This document shows, one piece after another, positions 10,388 to 19,298 of a stretch of DNA of 64,000 nucleotides. The notes under the pieces were generated by a model. It worked only from the letters and a program-made list of their open reading frames with translations, ran no database searches and had not been told where the DNA came from. The translations under genes and the position numbers were made by a program. Location of the stretch: positions 372,001 through 436,000 of the forward strand of contig NZ_BMRK01000001.1 in assembly GCF_014648595.1 (NCBI RefSeq), written 5' to 3'. Source of the stretch: Nocardioides luteus. GTDB lineage: Bacteria > Actinomycetota > Actinomycetes > Propionibacteriales > Nocardioidaceae. Within the stretch, counting starts at the first letter, position 1, and each line of letters begins with the position of its first letter.

Positions 10388-11281
10388 TCAGGGTGTTGGA
10401 GCCGAGATTCGCTGCATCACGTAGCCGATGACGACCAGCATCGTCAGGCTGCTGATGGCGAGGCCGGCGACCGCGGCCCAGCGGCCGCGACGCTTGTCGT
10501 CGGCGGTGCGCGCCAACCCGAAGATGCCGAGGACGAACCCCAGCGGGCTGCACATCAGCACGCTCGCGATCAGCGATGCGACCGATACGCCGTCGAGCGG
10601 CACCGAGTAGAGCGACCAGGCGTTGGCCTGTTTCTCGCTCGATGAGGCCGGCTGCTGCTTCGGCGGGGTCTGGGTGCTCTGCTGCTGGGGCACGGACTGG
10701 GCAGGAGCGCGCTGAGCGGGAGCGGGCTTGGGCGCGGAGGCCTGCGGTGCAGCCGGCTGAGCGGGAGACGCTGCTGGAGCCGCGGGAGGCGGCTTCGGCG
10801 CGCCGCCGCGCTGACGGGAGGACAACGCGGGATTCGCCGCGAGCGTCTGTCGAGCGGCCTGGCGCAGCCGGCTGGCCGAGGGACGTACGCGAGAAGGTGG
10901 CGGCACCGAGCCAGGACTGCTGCTGCCGGCCGGAGGGGTGGCCCAGGGCGAGGTCGTGCCCCACTCCGCGCGCCAGCGCCGGTCGCGGCTCAGCGGGGGA
11001 GTGCCCGAAGGCGACTCCGGGGCGCTGCCCACGGGCTCGCCGGGGCCGGCCTCGCGGCGGCGCCGGGCGAGCTCTTCGTCGAGGGTCGCCCTGGCGGCCG
11101 GGTCGAGCAGGACGTCGCGAGCCCGGTTGATGCGCATCATCAGCTCACCGTCGGCGGCCATACCACCCCGATCCGGGTGATACTGCTTCGCCAGCTCACG
11201 ATGACGGGCGCGCACGGCCGCGTCGTCCGCGTCCGGTCCGATCTGGAGCACGGCGTAGGCGTCGATGAACTTTCCGCTCAC
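10388..11281 (-). CDS. Membrane-anchored J-domain protein
   Basis: A 297-residue protein. Residues 6-70 form a J domain with the essential HPD tripeptide (AKQYHPDRGG), which stimulates the ATPase of DnaK-type chaperones. The middle (about 75-220) is low-complexity Pro/Ala/Gln/Ser-rich. The C-terminus holds two hydrophobic segments (VSVASLIASVLMCSPLGFVL; WAAVAGLAISSLTMLVVIGY) like a DUF4190 unit. No zinc-finger or substrate-binding DnaJ domains are present, so it is a specialised membrane J protein. The 176 bases between it and the surface-protein gene hold nothing I can recognise. Confidence 0.8.
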   Translation of the reverse strand: MSGKFIDAYAVLQIGPDADDAAVRARHRELAKQYHPDRGGMAADGELMMRINRARDVLLDPAARATLDEELARRRREAGPGEPVGSAPESPSGTPPLSRDRRWRAEWGTTSPWATPPAGSSSPGSVPPPSRVRPSASRLRQAARQTLAANPALSSRQRGGAPKPPPAAPAASPAQPAAPQASAPKPAPAQRAPAQSVPQQQSTQTPPKQQPASSSEKQANAWSLYSVPLDGVSVASLIASVLMCSPLGFVLGIFGLARTADDKRRGRWAAVAGLAISSLTMLVVIGYVMQRISAPTP

Positions 11282-11414
11282 TCAGCGCCCCCCACGCACA
11301 GTCCTTCGGTTGTCACCATCTCCACCTGGCGTCCACGCCAGGTGACCAAGAAATCCTAGAGCAGATGCGCCGAGATGATGGCTTCGCCACGGAACAATTC
11401 GACTCAGAACGAGT

Positions 11415-11442
11415 CGAGGGCCGCCCTGAAGGGCGGCCCTCG
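11415..11442 (-). terminator. Terminator of tRNA-Gly
   Basis: A perfect 12-bp inverted repeat (CGAGGGCCGCCC, loop TGAA) lies five bases beyond the encoded CCA end of the leftward tRNA gene. Confidence 0.8.
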
Positions 11443-11449
11443 AAAGTGG

Positions 11450-11522
11450 AGCGGACGACGAGGCTCGAACTCGCGACCTCAACCTTGGCAAGGTTGCGCT
11501 CTACCAACTGAGCTACGTCCGC
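11450..11522 (-). tRNA. tRNA-Gly(GCC)
   Basis: On the minus strand the 73-nt gene has acceptor stem GCGGACG/CGTCCGC, D arm AGCTCAGTTGGTAGAGC, anticodon loop TTGCCAA (anticodon GCC) and T arm with GTTCGAG. The CCA end is encoded at 11447-11449. The mature sequence is identical to the copy at 55543-55615. Confidence 0.95.
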
Positions 11523-11580
11523 TTGCGAGAAGAACAGTAGCGGATGTTGCTCGTTCACCTCCAACTGGGGGTACCGCGTG

Positions 11581-12675
11581 TCACGAACCCTCTTCAGGGG
11601 CCTCGGCCGGAGGCGTACGTCGCTCGATCTGCTCCAGCAGCTGAGCGACCTGGGCCTGGTGGGCGGTCTTGAGATCCTCGAGGCGTTCGCGCGCGTGGGC
11701 GCGCTCGCGCTCCAGCTCGGCGCGGGTGGCGTCCCGGTCCGCCTTGGCGGCTGCCTCGCTGCCGCGCAGGTCGGCGACCTGCTCCCGAAGCGCATCGATC
11801 TGCTCGTCGGCAGAGGCCAGCTGCGTACGCAGCTCGGTGATCGTCGACTCGGCGCCGGCTGCCGCCTTCTCGGCTGCCTTCTTCTCAGCGGACAGCTGCT
11901 CCTGCAGCCGGGCCGTCGCCTTCTCGGCGTGGTCGGCGCGGGCAGTCTCGCTGCGGCGGCGCTGCACCGCCGCGTCGCGCTCGGCCTTCGTCTTCTCCAG
12001 GGCCTCCGTCAGCGCTGCTCGAGAGGTCGTGATCTCCGCGACCTGCTTCTCGAGTCTCGCGACGGTCGCTTCGGCCCGTTCGGCCGCCGCCGACGCCTCG
12101 GCCTGGACCATCTCCAGCTCTGCCTGCGCGGCCTGGCGGGACTCATCGGCCGCCGCGGTCGCCGCCAGCGCCTCCCGCAGCACCTCGGCCGAGCGCTCCG
12201 ACTCCTCCAATGCCTCCGCGGCAGCGGCATCGGCCTCGTCACGCTCCGCCTCGGCGGCGCGCTGCGCCTGCTCGGCACGCACCGCCCGGGCGCTCGCGGC
12301 CGCGATCTGCTCCTGCGCCTCGCTCTGAACGGTGGCGATCTGAGCCTCAGCGGCGGTCAGGTCGCCGAGCGTACGCAGCTCCTCCAGCGCCTTCGGGAGC
12401 TGGTCGAGGAACCTGTCGGCGAGCTGGGTCAGCTGGGTCGTGATCTCCGTGGCCCGCTGTTGGGCTGCCTGCACCGGGCGCGACGTCTCCTCGGGGGAGC
12501 GGCTCACTGCGAGGCGCTGCAGACGCTTCCGCTCGCGCCACGCCGCTGCGCGGTTGTGGGTGGGGTCGTCGCAGTACTCCGGCGGGCGCCCGCTCCCGTT
12601 CTCCGAGGACGCTGCGGGCAGGGGACAGCCAGGGAACCGGCAGGGCTTCTCTTCGGAGGCAACCGTCTGAGTCAT
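11581..12675 (-). CDS. Zinc-finger and long coiled-coil protein (KfrA-like)
   Basis: A 364-residue protein counted from MTQTVASEEKP; an upstream ATG at 12762 would extend through the divergent promoter and is rejected. The N-terminus has CRFPGCP and YCDDPTHNRAAAWRERKR, a Cys/His cluster likely to bind zinc with a basic stretch that could contact DNA. Residues about 75-350 are an almost uninterrupted Ala/Glu/Arg/Gln heptad-like coiled coil, as in KfrA or SMC-like proteins. It is transcribed divergently from a tyrosine recombinase 95 bases away, suggesting a functional pair in DNA organisation; this is inference. No catalytic motif is seen. Confidence 0.7.
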   Translation of the reverse strand: MTQTVASEEKPCRFPGCPLPAASSENGSGRPPEYCDDPTHNRAAAWRERKRLQRLAVSRSPEETSRPVQAAQQRATEITTQLTQLADRFLDQLPKALEELRTLGDLTAAEAQIATVQSEAQEQIAAASARAVRAEQAQRAAEAERDEADAAAAEALEESERSAEVLREALAATAAADESRQAAQAELEMVQAEASAAAERAEATVARLEKQVAEITTSRAALTEALEKTKAERDAAVQRRRSETARADHAEKATARLQEQLSAEKKAAEKAAAGAESTITELRTQLASADEQIDALREQVADLRGSEAAAKADRDATRAELERERAHARERLEDLKTAHQAQVAQLLEQIERRTPPAEAPEEGS

Positions 12676-12770
12676 TACGTCATCATAGCGTGACGAAAGA
12701 CGAAACACAGACGGAAAAGATCCCGGAAAGTGATCCCGTCGCGGGCACAACATAACTGGCATTATGATGT

Positions 12771-13739
12771 GTGCTCGTGAGCGCCATCGAGCACCGTCCC
12801 CAGAGCCCCGGCCCGGCCCTCGCGGTGACGGAATCCGTCCGCGAGCTCTTCCTCGAAGACCTGGGGGAGCTACCCCACGAGAAGAGGGCCGAAGCGCTCG
12901 CCCGACGGTTCCTGCTGTCGTACGCAGGACACACCCGCGCCGCCTACGGCCGCGACCTCGCCGACTGGTTCGGCTGGTGCGCCGCCCTCGAGATCGACCC
13001 CCTCGCCGCGAACCGGGCGATGGTGGACGGTTATGCCCGCCACCTGGAGACCCGCCGGAGCCCCGCCACGATCGCCCGCCGCCTCTCCGCCATCGCCGGG
13101 TTCTACCGCTACGGCGTGGCGGAAGGCGTGCTGAGCACCTCCCCGGCCGAGCACGTCAAGCGCCCCAAGACCAGCAACGACTCCCAGACGCTGGGCATGG
13201 ACAGGGGAGAGGCCAAGGCCTTCCTCGCCGCCGCGCGCGACCACTCCAGCAGGGCGGCCGCTCTGGTCACCCTCCTGCTCCACGACGGTCTGCGCATCTC
13301 CGAGGCCCTCGGCGCCGACGTGACCGACCTCAGCCACTCCCGCGGCCATCGCATCCTGACGATCACCCGCAAGGGCGGTGCCCGTCGCGACGTCGTCCTC
13401 AACCCGGCCACCTCGCAGGCTCTCGACACCTACCTCGACGCCCGCGCCGACGGCCCCGTCTTCGTGACGAGCACCGGCAACCGCTGGCACCGCTCCGAGG
13501 CCTTCCGCCTCATTCGCAAGCTCGGCGCCGCGGCTGGCATCGAGCACAGCGACAAACTCTCCCCGCACAGCCTGCGCCACACGTTCGTCACGCTCGCCCG
13601 CGAGGCCGGCGTACCTCTCGAAGACGTCCAGGACGCCGCCGGCCACGCCGACCCTCGCACCACCCGCCGCTATGACCGCGGCCGCCACAACCTGGACCGC
13701 CACCCCGCATACGCCCTAGGAGCCTTCCTGTCCGACTGA
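12771..13739 (+). CDS. Orphan tyrosine recombinase (XerC/D-like)
   Basis: A 322-residue protein with a SAM-like N-terminal core-binding domain (about 35-120) and a catalytic domain that has the full set: Arg in DGLRISEAL (about 175), Lys in TRKGGARR, HSLRHTF (about 265-271), GHADPRTT and Tyr in RRYDRGR (about 302). It therefore should cut and rejoin DNA through a 3'-phosphotyrosine. The start is GTG 12771 or GTG 12777. There is no excisionase, att duplication or tRNA junction beside it, so it is probably a chromosomal XerC/D-type enzyme or a relic, rather than an element integrase. The neighbour is a divergent coiled-coil protein. Confidence 0.85.
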   Translation: MLVSAIEHRPQSPGPALAVTESVRELFLEDLGELPHEKRAEALARRFLLSYAGHTRAAYGRDLADWFGWCAALEIDPLAANRAMVDGYARHLETRRSPATIARRLSAIAGFYRYGVAEGVLSTSPAEHVKRPKTSNDSQTLGMDRGEAKAFLAAARDHSSRAAALVTLLLHDGLRISEALGADVTDLSHSRGHRILTITRKGGARRDVVLNPATSQALDTYLDARADGPVFVTSTGNRWHRSEAFRLIRKLGAAAGIEHSDKLSPHSLRHTFVTLAREAGVPLEDVQDAAGHADPRTTRRYDRGRHNLDRHPAYALGAFLSD

Positions 13740-13747
13740 CCCACCCA

Positions 13748-13863
13748 CCGAAACGTCAGAAATCGACGCCGAAACGTCAGAAATCGACCGCGAGACGGCA
13801 CAAACCGTGACCACTCGCCGTCGATTTCTGACGTCTCGGCCGCAATAACTGACGTCTCGGCGG
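13748..13863. repeat. 21-bp repeat units in direct and inverted orientation
   Basis: Two direct units (13748 and 13769, period 21, core ACGTCAGAAATCGAC) are followed by an inverted unit at about 13819-13840 and a partial inverted unit at 13847-13863. The arms ACGTCAGAAATCGAC (13774-13788) and its reverse complement (13820-13834) make a 15-bp stem. The unit matches that at 6587-6670. The repeat fills the gap between the recombinase and the GMC oxidoreductase. Confidence 0.8.
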
Positions 13864-13905
13864 TAGCCTCGAAAGCCCGGTCCGCGTGGCGAAGGAGATT
13901 CGGTC

Positions 13906-15489
13906 ATGAGTCAGGAATTCACCAGCGACTACGTGGTGGTCGGGGCGGGATCGGCGGGGGCCGTGGTCGCGGCGCGGCTGAGCGAGGATCCGAGCGTTCA
14001 CGTGACGCTCCTCGAGGCCGGGCCTCGCGACAAGAGCATGAAAATCAGCGTCCCGGCGGCGTTCTCGAAGCTCTTCCGCACCGAGCTCGACTGGGACTAC
14101 CACACCGAGCCGCAGCCGGAGCTCGGTGGCCGACGGATCTACTGGCCCCGTGGCCGGATGCTCGGTGGATGCTCCTCGATGAACGCGATGATGTGGGTCA
14201 AGGGGCTCCAGGCCGACTACGAGGAGTGGGGCGTGGCGGCAGGGCCCGAGTGGGGCTGGGATGCGGTCAAGCAGGCCTATCTCGCGCTCGAGGACGTCGA
14301 GAACCCCACCGGCCTGGACGGCACCGGCGGCCCGATGCGAGTGGAGCAGCAGCGCAGCCCGCGGCCCTACACCGAGTCCTTCCTCGAGGCCGCCGCACAG
14401 GCCGGCTATCCGCGCGGGCGGGCCAACGGCCCCAACCCCGAGGCGTACGTGGAGACGATGGTCACCCAGCGGCGAGGTGCCCGCTGGAGCACTGCCTCTG
14501 CCTACCTCAAGCCCGCAGCGAGGCGCGCGAACCTGAAGGTCGTCACCGACGCCCTGGTCTCCCGGGTGGCCTTCGACGGCGACCGTGCCACCGGAGTCGA
14601 GGCCGTCGTCGACGGCGAGAAGACCACGATCACGGCGCGCCGCGAGGTGATCCTCTCGGGTGGTGCGATCAACACGCCACAGGTGCTGATGCTCTCCGGG
14701 ATCGGCCCGGCCGCCCACCTGAGGGAGCACGGCATCGACGTCGTCCGTGACTCCGCCGAGGTCGGCGAGAACCTCGCCGACCACCTCGTCGCCGGCATCG
14801 GCTGGGAGGTCGAGCAGGGCTCGCTCGCGACTGCTGAGGCGCCCCGTCACCTGGTCAACTACCTGCTGCGCCGGCGGGGCATGCTCACCTCCAACGTCGG
14901 CGAGGCCTACGGCTTCCTCCGTTCGCGGCCCGGGCTGAAGGCCGCCGACATCGAGATGATCTTCGCCCCGGTCGGCTTCTTCGACGAAGGACTGGTGCCG
15001 TTCGCCGGCGAGGCCGTCGTCGCCGGTCCGATCCTGGTCGATCCGGCCAGCCGCGGCCGGGTCACGCTCGCCTCGACCGACCCGGCCGACAAGGCGATCA
15101 TCGACCCGCGCTATCTCACCGACCCCGAGGGGAAGGACCGCGCCGCGCTCGTCGAGGGCGTCCGGGTCGCGCTCGACATCGCCTCCCAGCCGGCGCTCAA
15201 GCCGATCCTCGGCCGGATGCTGCGCCCTGACCTCCCCGACGGTGCGACCGCCGAGGAGGTCGCCACCGCGCTCCTCGAGCGACACACGCACACCCTCTAC
15301 CACCCGACCGGCACCTGCCGGATGGGCACCGACGAGGCGAGCGTGGTCGACCCTCAGCTGCGGGTACGCGGCGTGGAGAACCTCCGCGTCGCCGACGCCT
15401 CCGTCATGCCCCGGATCGTGCGCGGCCACACCAACGCACCCGCCATCCTGATCGGTGAGCGCGCAGCGGAGATCATCGCCAAGGCCTGA
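13906..15489 (+). CDS. GMC-family oxidoreductase (choline dehydrogenase-like)
   Basis: A 527-residue FAD enzyme. The ADP-binding motif VVVGAGSAGAVVAARLSE (about 10-27) and LLEAGP, the GMC signature around WPRGRMLGGCSSMNAM (about 84-99), a second signature LSGGAINTPQVLMLSGIG (about 249-266), and the C-terminal HPTGTCRMG and GHTNAPAILIGE active-site His/Asn region are all present. It oxidises an alcohol to an aldehyde or acid; the substrate is not readable, and choline is only the nearest general name. RBS GAAGGAG precedes ATG 13906. The acyl-CoA synthetase follows after 60 bases. Confidence 0.88.
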   Translation: MSQEFTSDYVVVGAGSAGAVVAARLSEDPSVHVTLLEAGPRDKSMKISVPAAFSKLFRTELDWDYHTEPQPELGGRRIYWPRGRMLGGCSSMNAMMWVKGLQADYEEWGVAAGPEWGWDAVKQAYLALEDVENPTGLDGTGGPMRVEQQRSPRPYTESFLEAAAQAGYPRGRANGPNPEAYVETMVTQRRGARWSTASAYLKPAARRANLKVVTDALVSRVAFDGDRATGVEAVVDGEKTTITARREVILSGGAINTPQVLMLSGIGPAAHLREHGIDVVRDSAEVGENLADHLVAGIGWEVEQGSLATAEAPRHLVNYLLRRRGMLTSNVGEAYGFLRSRPGLKAADIEMIFAPVGFFDEGLVPFAGEAVVAGPILVDPASRGRVTLASTDPADKAIIDPRYLTDPEGKDRAALVEGVRVALDIASQPALKPILGRMLRPDLPDGATAEEVATALLERHTHTLYHPTGTCRMGTDEASVVDPQLRVRGVENLRVADASVMPRIVRGHTNAPAILIGERAAEIIAKA

Positions 15490-15549
15490 GCCCGGCAGAC
15501 ACCCGGCCAGACCCTTGGACCCATGCGTGACTCAGGTCACACTGGACCC

Positions 15550-17160
15550 ATGACGGATTCCTACGCCGCAGGCGAGACGACCACCCCCCTGCTCGAGGAG
15601 ACGATCGGCGCGAGCTTCGACCGCACCGTCTCCCGCTTCGGCGACCGCGAGGCGCTGGTCGAGGTGGCGACCGGCCGCCGCTGGACGTACGCCGAGTTGA
15701 GCCGTGACGTCGACGCCCTGGCCGTCGGCCTGCGCAGGGCCGGGATCCAGAAGGGCGACCGGGTCGGCATCTGGGCGCCCAACTGCGCCGAGTGGACCCT
15801 GACCCAGTTGGCGACGGCGAAGATCGGCGCGATCCTGGTCAACATCAACCCGGCCTACCGCACCCACGAGCTGGCCTACGCGCTGACCAAGTCGAGCATC
15901 AGGCTGCTGATCTCGGCGCAGGAGTTCAAGACCTCCGACTACCGCGCGATGGTGGCCGAGGTGTGCGGCGACTGCCCCGACCTCGAGCAGACCGTCTTCA
16001 TCGGCGACCCGGAGTGGACCGCCCTTCTCGAGGCCGGCGCCGGCGAGAGCCTGGCCGACCACGTCACCGAGGAGCTGAGCTCGGAGGACCCGATCAACAT
16101 CCAGTACACCTCGGGCACCACCGGCTACCCCAAGGGCGCCACCCTGAGCCATCGCAACATCCTCAACAACGGCTACTTCACCACCGAGACGATCGGCCTC
16201 ACCGAGCAGGATCGGCTGGCGATCCCGGTGCCCTTCTACCACTGCTTCGGCATGGTGATGGGCAACCTCGGCTGCATCACCCACGGAGCCACGATGGTCA
16301 TCCCGGGGCCGGCCTTCGACCCGGCCACCACGCTGAGGACCGTCCAGGACGAGCGCTGCACGGCGGTCTACGGCGTACCGACGATGTTCATCGCCATGCA
16401 GAACCACCCCGACTTCGCCACCTTCGACCTGAGCACGCTGCGCACCGGGATCATGGCCGGCAGCCCGTGCCCGGTCGAAGTGATGAAAAGGTGCGTCAAC
16501 GAGATGCACATGAGCGAGGTCTCGATCGCCTACGGCATGACCGAGACCTCGCCGGTCTCCACCCAGACCCGGATGGACGACGACCTCGAGCACCGCACCG
16601 CGACCGTCGGCCGGGTCCACCCGCACGTCGAGGTGCGCGTCGTCGACCCCACCACCGGCGAGATCCTGCCGCGCGGGGAGGCCGGTGAGCTGCAGACCCG
16701 CGGCTACTCGGTGATGCTCGGCTACTGGGACGACGAGGAGAAGACCCGCGCCGCGATCGACGACGAGGGCTGGATGCACACCGGCGACCTCGCCGTCATG
16801 AACGACGACGGCTACTGCAACATCGTCGGCCGCATCAAGGACATGGTGATCCGAGGCGGCGAGAACATCTACCCGCGCGAGATCGAGGAGTTCCTCTACA
16901 CCCACCCCGACATCGAGGACGTCCAGGTGATCGGCGTCCCCGACGAGAAGTACGGCGAAGAGCTCTGCGCCTGGGTCCGGCTGCGCCCCGGCGCCGAGCG
17001 GATGACGGCCGAGAGTCTCAGGACGTACGCCACGGGCAAGCTCGCCCACTACAAGATCCCGCGCTACGTCCTGGTCGTCGAGGAGTTCCCGATGACCGTG
17101 ACCGGCAAGGTCCGCAAGGTCGAGATGCGGGAGAAGACCGTCTCCGAGCTCGGGCTGTGA
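15550..17160 (+). CDS. AMP-binding acyl-CoA synthetase
   Basis: A 536-residue adenylate-forming enzyme: P-loop [16 protein letters not shown] (about 193-208), [22 protein letters not shown] and the C-terminal Lys motif [12 protein letters not shown]. It activates a carboxylic acid to acyl-AMP and then acyl-CoA; sequence resembles medium/long-chain fatty acyl-CoA ligases of the FadD/AcsM kind. The start MTDSYAAGE is chosen over an ATG 27 bases upstream. A close paralogue (roughly three quarters identical by eye) lies at 33645-35273 on the other strand. The stop is three bases from the convergent anti-sigma gene. Confidence 0.9.
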   Translation: MTDSYAAGETTTPLLEETIGASFDRTVSRFGDREALVEVATGRRWTYAELSRDVDALAVGLRRAGIQKGDRVGIWAPNCAEWTLTQLATAKIGAILVNINPAYRTHELAYALTKSSIRLLISAQEFKTSDYRAMVAEVCGDCPDLEQTVFIGDPEWTALLEAGAGESLADHVTEELSSEDPINIQYTSGTTGYPKGATLSHRNILNNGYFTTETIGLTEQDRLAIPVPFYHCFGMVMGNLGCITHGATMVIPGPAFDPATTLRTVQDERCTAVYGVPTMFIAMQNHPDFATFDLSTLRTGIMAGSPCPVEVMKRCVNEMHMSEVSIAYGMTETSPVSTQTRMDDDLEHRTATVGRVHPHVEVRVVDPTTGEILPRGEAGELQTRGYSVMLGYWDDEEKTRAAIDDEGWMHTGDLAVMNDDGYCNIVGRIKDMVIRGGENIYPREIEEFLYTHPDIEDVQVIGVPDEKYGEELCAWVRLRPGAERMTAESLRTYATGKLAHYKIPRYVLVVEEFPMTVTGKVRKVEMREKTVSELGL

Positions 17161-17163
17161 CTG

Positions 17164-17922
17164 TCAGGTCAACGACGCCGCCGCGACCGCGGTGCCGTCG
17201 TCGTCCAGGGTGATCTCGACCCGCTCGACATCGGTGATCGGCACGGCGGAGGAGGCGTCCAGACCGAGCGTCTCGCCGCCGGCCCACGTCCACGACCCGG
17301 CGACGGTGCGAGAGCCGTCGCGACCGACCAGCACCAGGTCGTACTTGACCGGCTCGCCCTGGTAGTCGGCTGAAGACGGCGGGCTCTGCCCGGGCTTGGG
17401 CGGGTAGTGGCAGCTCCAGGTGAGCTTGGTGCCCCACGACGTCGGGGTGACGACGAGCTGGGCCCACATGTCGACGCTGCCCACGGGGCGCAGGTCGACG
17501 GTGCGTACGTTCGGGTCGGCGGGGGTCGAGGAGGTCGGCGTCGCCGTCGGCTCGGTGCCGTCGCGGTCCAGCAGCAGCCCGCCGATCGCGGTGCCACCGG
17601 CCAGGAGCACGACGGCAGCTGCCGCGGCGAGCACCCGGCGGCGCAGCCGCGACCTGCGTACGGCCCCGGCGAGCTCGGCCACCGGCGGCACCGGGACCTC
17701 GGCGGCAGGACCCTCGAGCAGCTCCTCGGCCTCAGAGCGCGGAAGCGCCCCGAGCAGACCGGGCATCCCGGCCAGCTCGGCAACGGCGTCGCGGCACGCG
17801 CCGCAGCTGCTCAGGTGTCGCTCGTAGGCCCGCCGGTCGCTCGGGCTCAGCGCGCCGAGGACGTAGGACGCGTCCCACTCGGCGAACGTCTCGTGTGCGG
17901 AGGCGTCCAGGTCGTCGTTCAT
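17164..17922 (-). CDS. Zinc-containing anti-sigma factor (RskA/ZAS type)
   Basis: A 252-residue protein. The N-terminal domain has the zinc anti-sigma motif H-x3-C-x2-C (HLSSCGACRDAV, about residues 36-47). One membrane helix (VLAAAAAVVLLAGGTAIGGLLL, about 97-118) leads to an extracytoplasmic domain of the anti-sigma K (RskA) type. It should hold the partner sigma factor, encoded directly upstream with a four-base overlap (ATGA), inactive until a signal triggers its proteolysis. Confidence 0.88.
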   Translation of the reverse strand: MNDDLDASAHETFAEWDASYVLGALSPSDRRAYERHLSSCGACRDAVAELAGMPGLLGALPRSEAEELLEGPAAEVPVPPVAELAGAVRRSRLRRRVLAAAAAVVLLAGGTAIGGLLLDRDGTEPTATPTSSTPADPNVRTVDLRPVGSVDMWAQLVVTPTSWGTKLTWSCHYPPKPGQSPPSSADYQGEPVKYDLVLVGRDGSRTVAGSWTWAGGETLGLDASSAVPITDVERVEITLDDDGTAVAAASLT

Positions 17923-18437
17923 GAGGTGACCCCCTTCTCTTGCAGGGCGAGACGCAGGGCTCGCAGACCGTAGTGCAACCGAGACTTGACCGTGCCGGGC
18001 GGGATCTCGAGCTCGCGGGCGAGCTCGTTGACCGACCGGCCGCCGTAGTAGGCACCGACGACCACCGCCCGGTGGTCGGGGGAGAGCGCGAGCAGCGCGT
18101 CGGCGACGACCCAGGAGTCCAGGACGGCCTGGGTCTGGTCGGCGCGCGTCTGGTCGGCCCGGCTGTGCTCGGGCGGCGACTCCGTGGCGTACTCCCGCTT
18201 GCGGCGGGCGCTGCGCAGGTCGTCGATGACGAGGTTGCGGGCGGTGGTGAACAGCCAGGCGCGTACGCCCTCGTCGGAGCGTTGCAGCACCGCCGGGTTG
18301 CGCCAGGCGCGCAGCAGCGTCTCCTGCACCACGTCGCGTGCCTCCTCGGCGTCGCCGGTGCGGCGGGCGACGTAGCGGTAGAGCGCCTCCGAATGGGCGT
18401 CGTGCACCGCTACCAGCAGCTCGTCCTCCGCGCCCAT
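17919..18437 (-). CDS. ECF RNA polymerase sigma factor
   Basis: A 172-residue sigma-70 ECF protein: region 2 (EALYRYVARRTGDAEEARDVVQET) and region 4 HTH (YGGRSVNELARELEIPPGTV). The start MGAEDELL is chosen because GAGGAGG lies five bases upstream; an ATG five codons earlier lacks an RBS. It is cotranscribed with its anti-sigma factor and followed at distance by the upstream-lying YceI gene on the same strand, which could be a regulon member. The activating stress is unknown. Confidence 0.9.
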   Translation of the reverse strand: MGAEDELLVAVHDAHSEALYRYVARRTGDAEEARDVVQETLLRAWRNPAVLQRSDEGVRAWLFTTARNLVIDDLRSARRKREYATESPPEHSRADQTRADQTQAVLDSWVVADALLALSPDHRAVVVGAYYGGRSVNELARELEIPPGTVKSRLHYGLRALRLALQEKGVTS

Positions 18438-18486
18438 GTCACCTCCTCGCACGACCCAAGCGTCCCAGACCTCCAGACCGCCCCGC

Positions 18487-19158
18487 TCAGCCCTTGACCA
18501 GGGCGAGCGAGAACTCGACGCTGCCGGACTCCTCGACCCGCACGAAGCCGAGATCGGGCGCGTCCACGTCGAAGTCGGAGAAGACGATCGGTACGCTGCC
18601 GACGACCTGGAGCTCGCGGGCGCCGTCGCCGCCGACCTCCGCGTCGACCGTGACCGTCTTGGTCTCGCCGTGCACGGTGAGGTCGCCGACGAGCTCGACC
18701 GCGGTGGCGCCGTCGGCGAGGGCAGCAGGTTCGGTCAGCTCGAAGGTGGCGGTGGGGAACTCCTCGGCCTCGATCGCGTTCTCGCGGAAGTAACCGTCGC
18801 GGTTGCCGGAGTCGGTGGCGATCGTGGCGACCTTCACCTCGATGCTCGCCTCGGTGACCTCGCCCTCGGCGAGGGTGACCTCCCCGGTCACGTCCTCGGT
18901 GCGGCCGGTGACGGTGACGTCCTTGCCCCGCAGCACCTCGTCGACGCGGTAGCCGGCGTAGGAGCCGTCGGCGACGGTCCAGGTGCCGCTGCTCTCGCCG
19001 GCCACCGCCGGGGCCGCCGATGCGCTGAGGCTGGGTTCGTCCGCCGCTGCCTTCTCGGCCCGGTCCGCGTACCAGCCCGGCCCGAAGATCACTGCGACTC
19101 CGCCGACCACGACCACTGCCGCACCGACCCCGATGGCTGCTTTCGTACGTGTCCGCAC
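18487..19158 (-). CDS. YceI-family lipid-binding protein, membrane anchored
   Basis: A 223-residue protein from the GTG at 19158, which has GAGAGGA upstream; earlier in-frame codons lack this. An N-terminal hydrophobic helix (AAIGVGAAVVVVGGVAVIFG, residues about 7-26) anchors or exports it. Residues about 60-223 form the YceI lipocalin-like barrel (TWTVADGSYAGYRVDE; VTGRTEDVTGEVTL; GDLTVHGETKTV). YceI proteins bind polyisoprenoids or amides. It lies 49 bases upstream of the ECF sigma gene on the same strand and may be transcribed with it. Confidence 0.85.
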   Translation of the reverse strand: MRTRTKAAIGVGAAVVVVGGVAVIFGPGWYADRAEKAAADEPSLSASAAPAVAGESSGTWTVADGSYAGYRVDEVLRGKDVTVTGRTEDVTGEVTLAEGEVTEASIEVKVATIATDSGNRDGYFRENAIEAEEFPTATFELTEPAALADGATAVELVGDLTVHGETKTVTVDAEVGGDGARELQVVGSVPIVFSDFDVDAPDLGFVRVEESGSVEFSLALVKG

Positions 19159-19298
19159 GCCGTTTCCTCTCGCCTGGAGGCCGACCCGATGACGGCCTTC
19201 ACCTCTACTACGGGGCGCCGGGGTGAACGGTTCAGACGACTTTCCGAGACGGGTGACACAATCGGCAGCGCGCCCGATCGACCCCAAGGAGACTCCCC

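Noticed and set aside
12771-13863. A second integrated element driven by the recombinase at 12771
   Set aside because: No excisionase, att duplication, tRNA junction or transfer genes were found around it.
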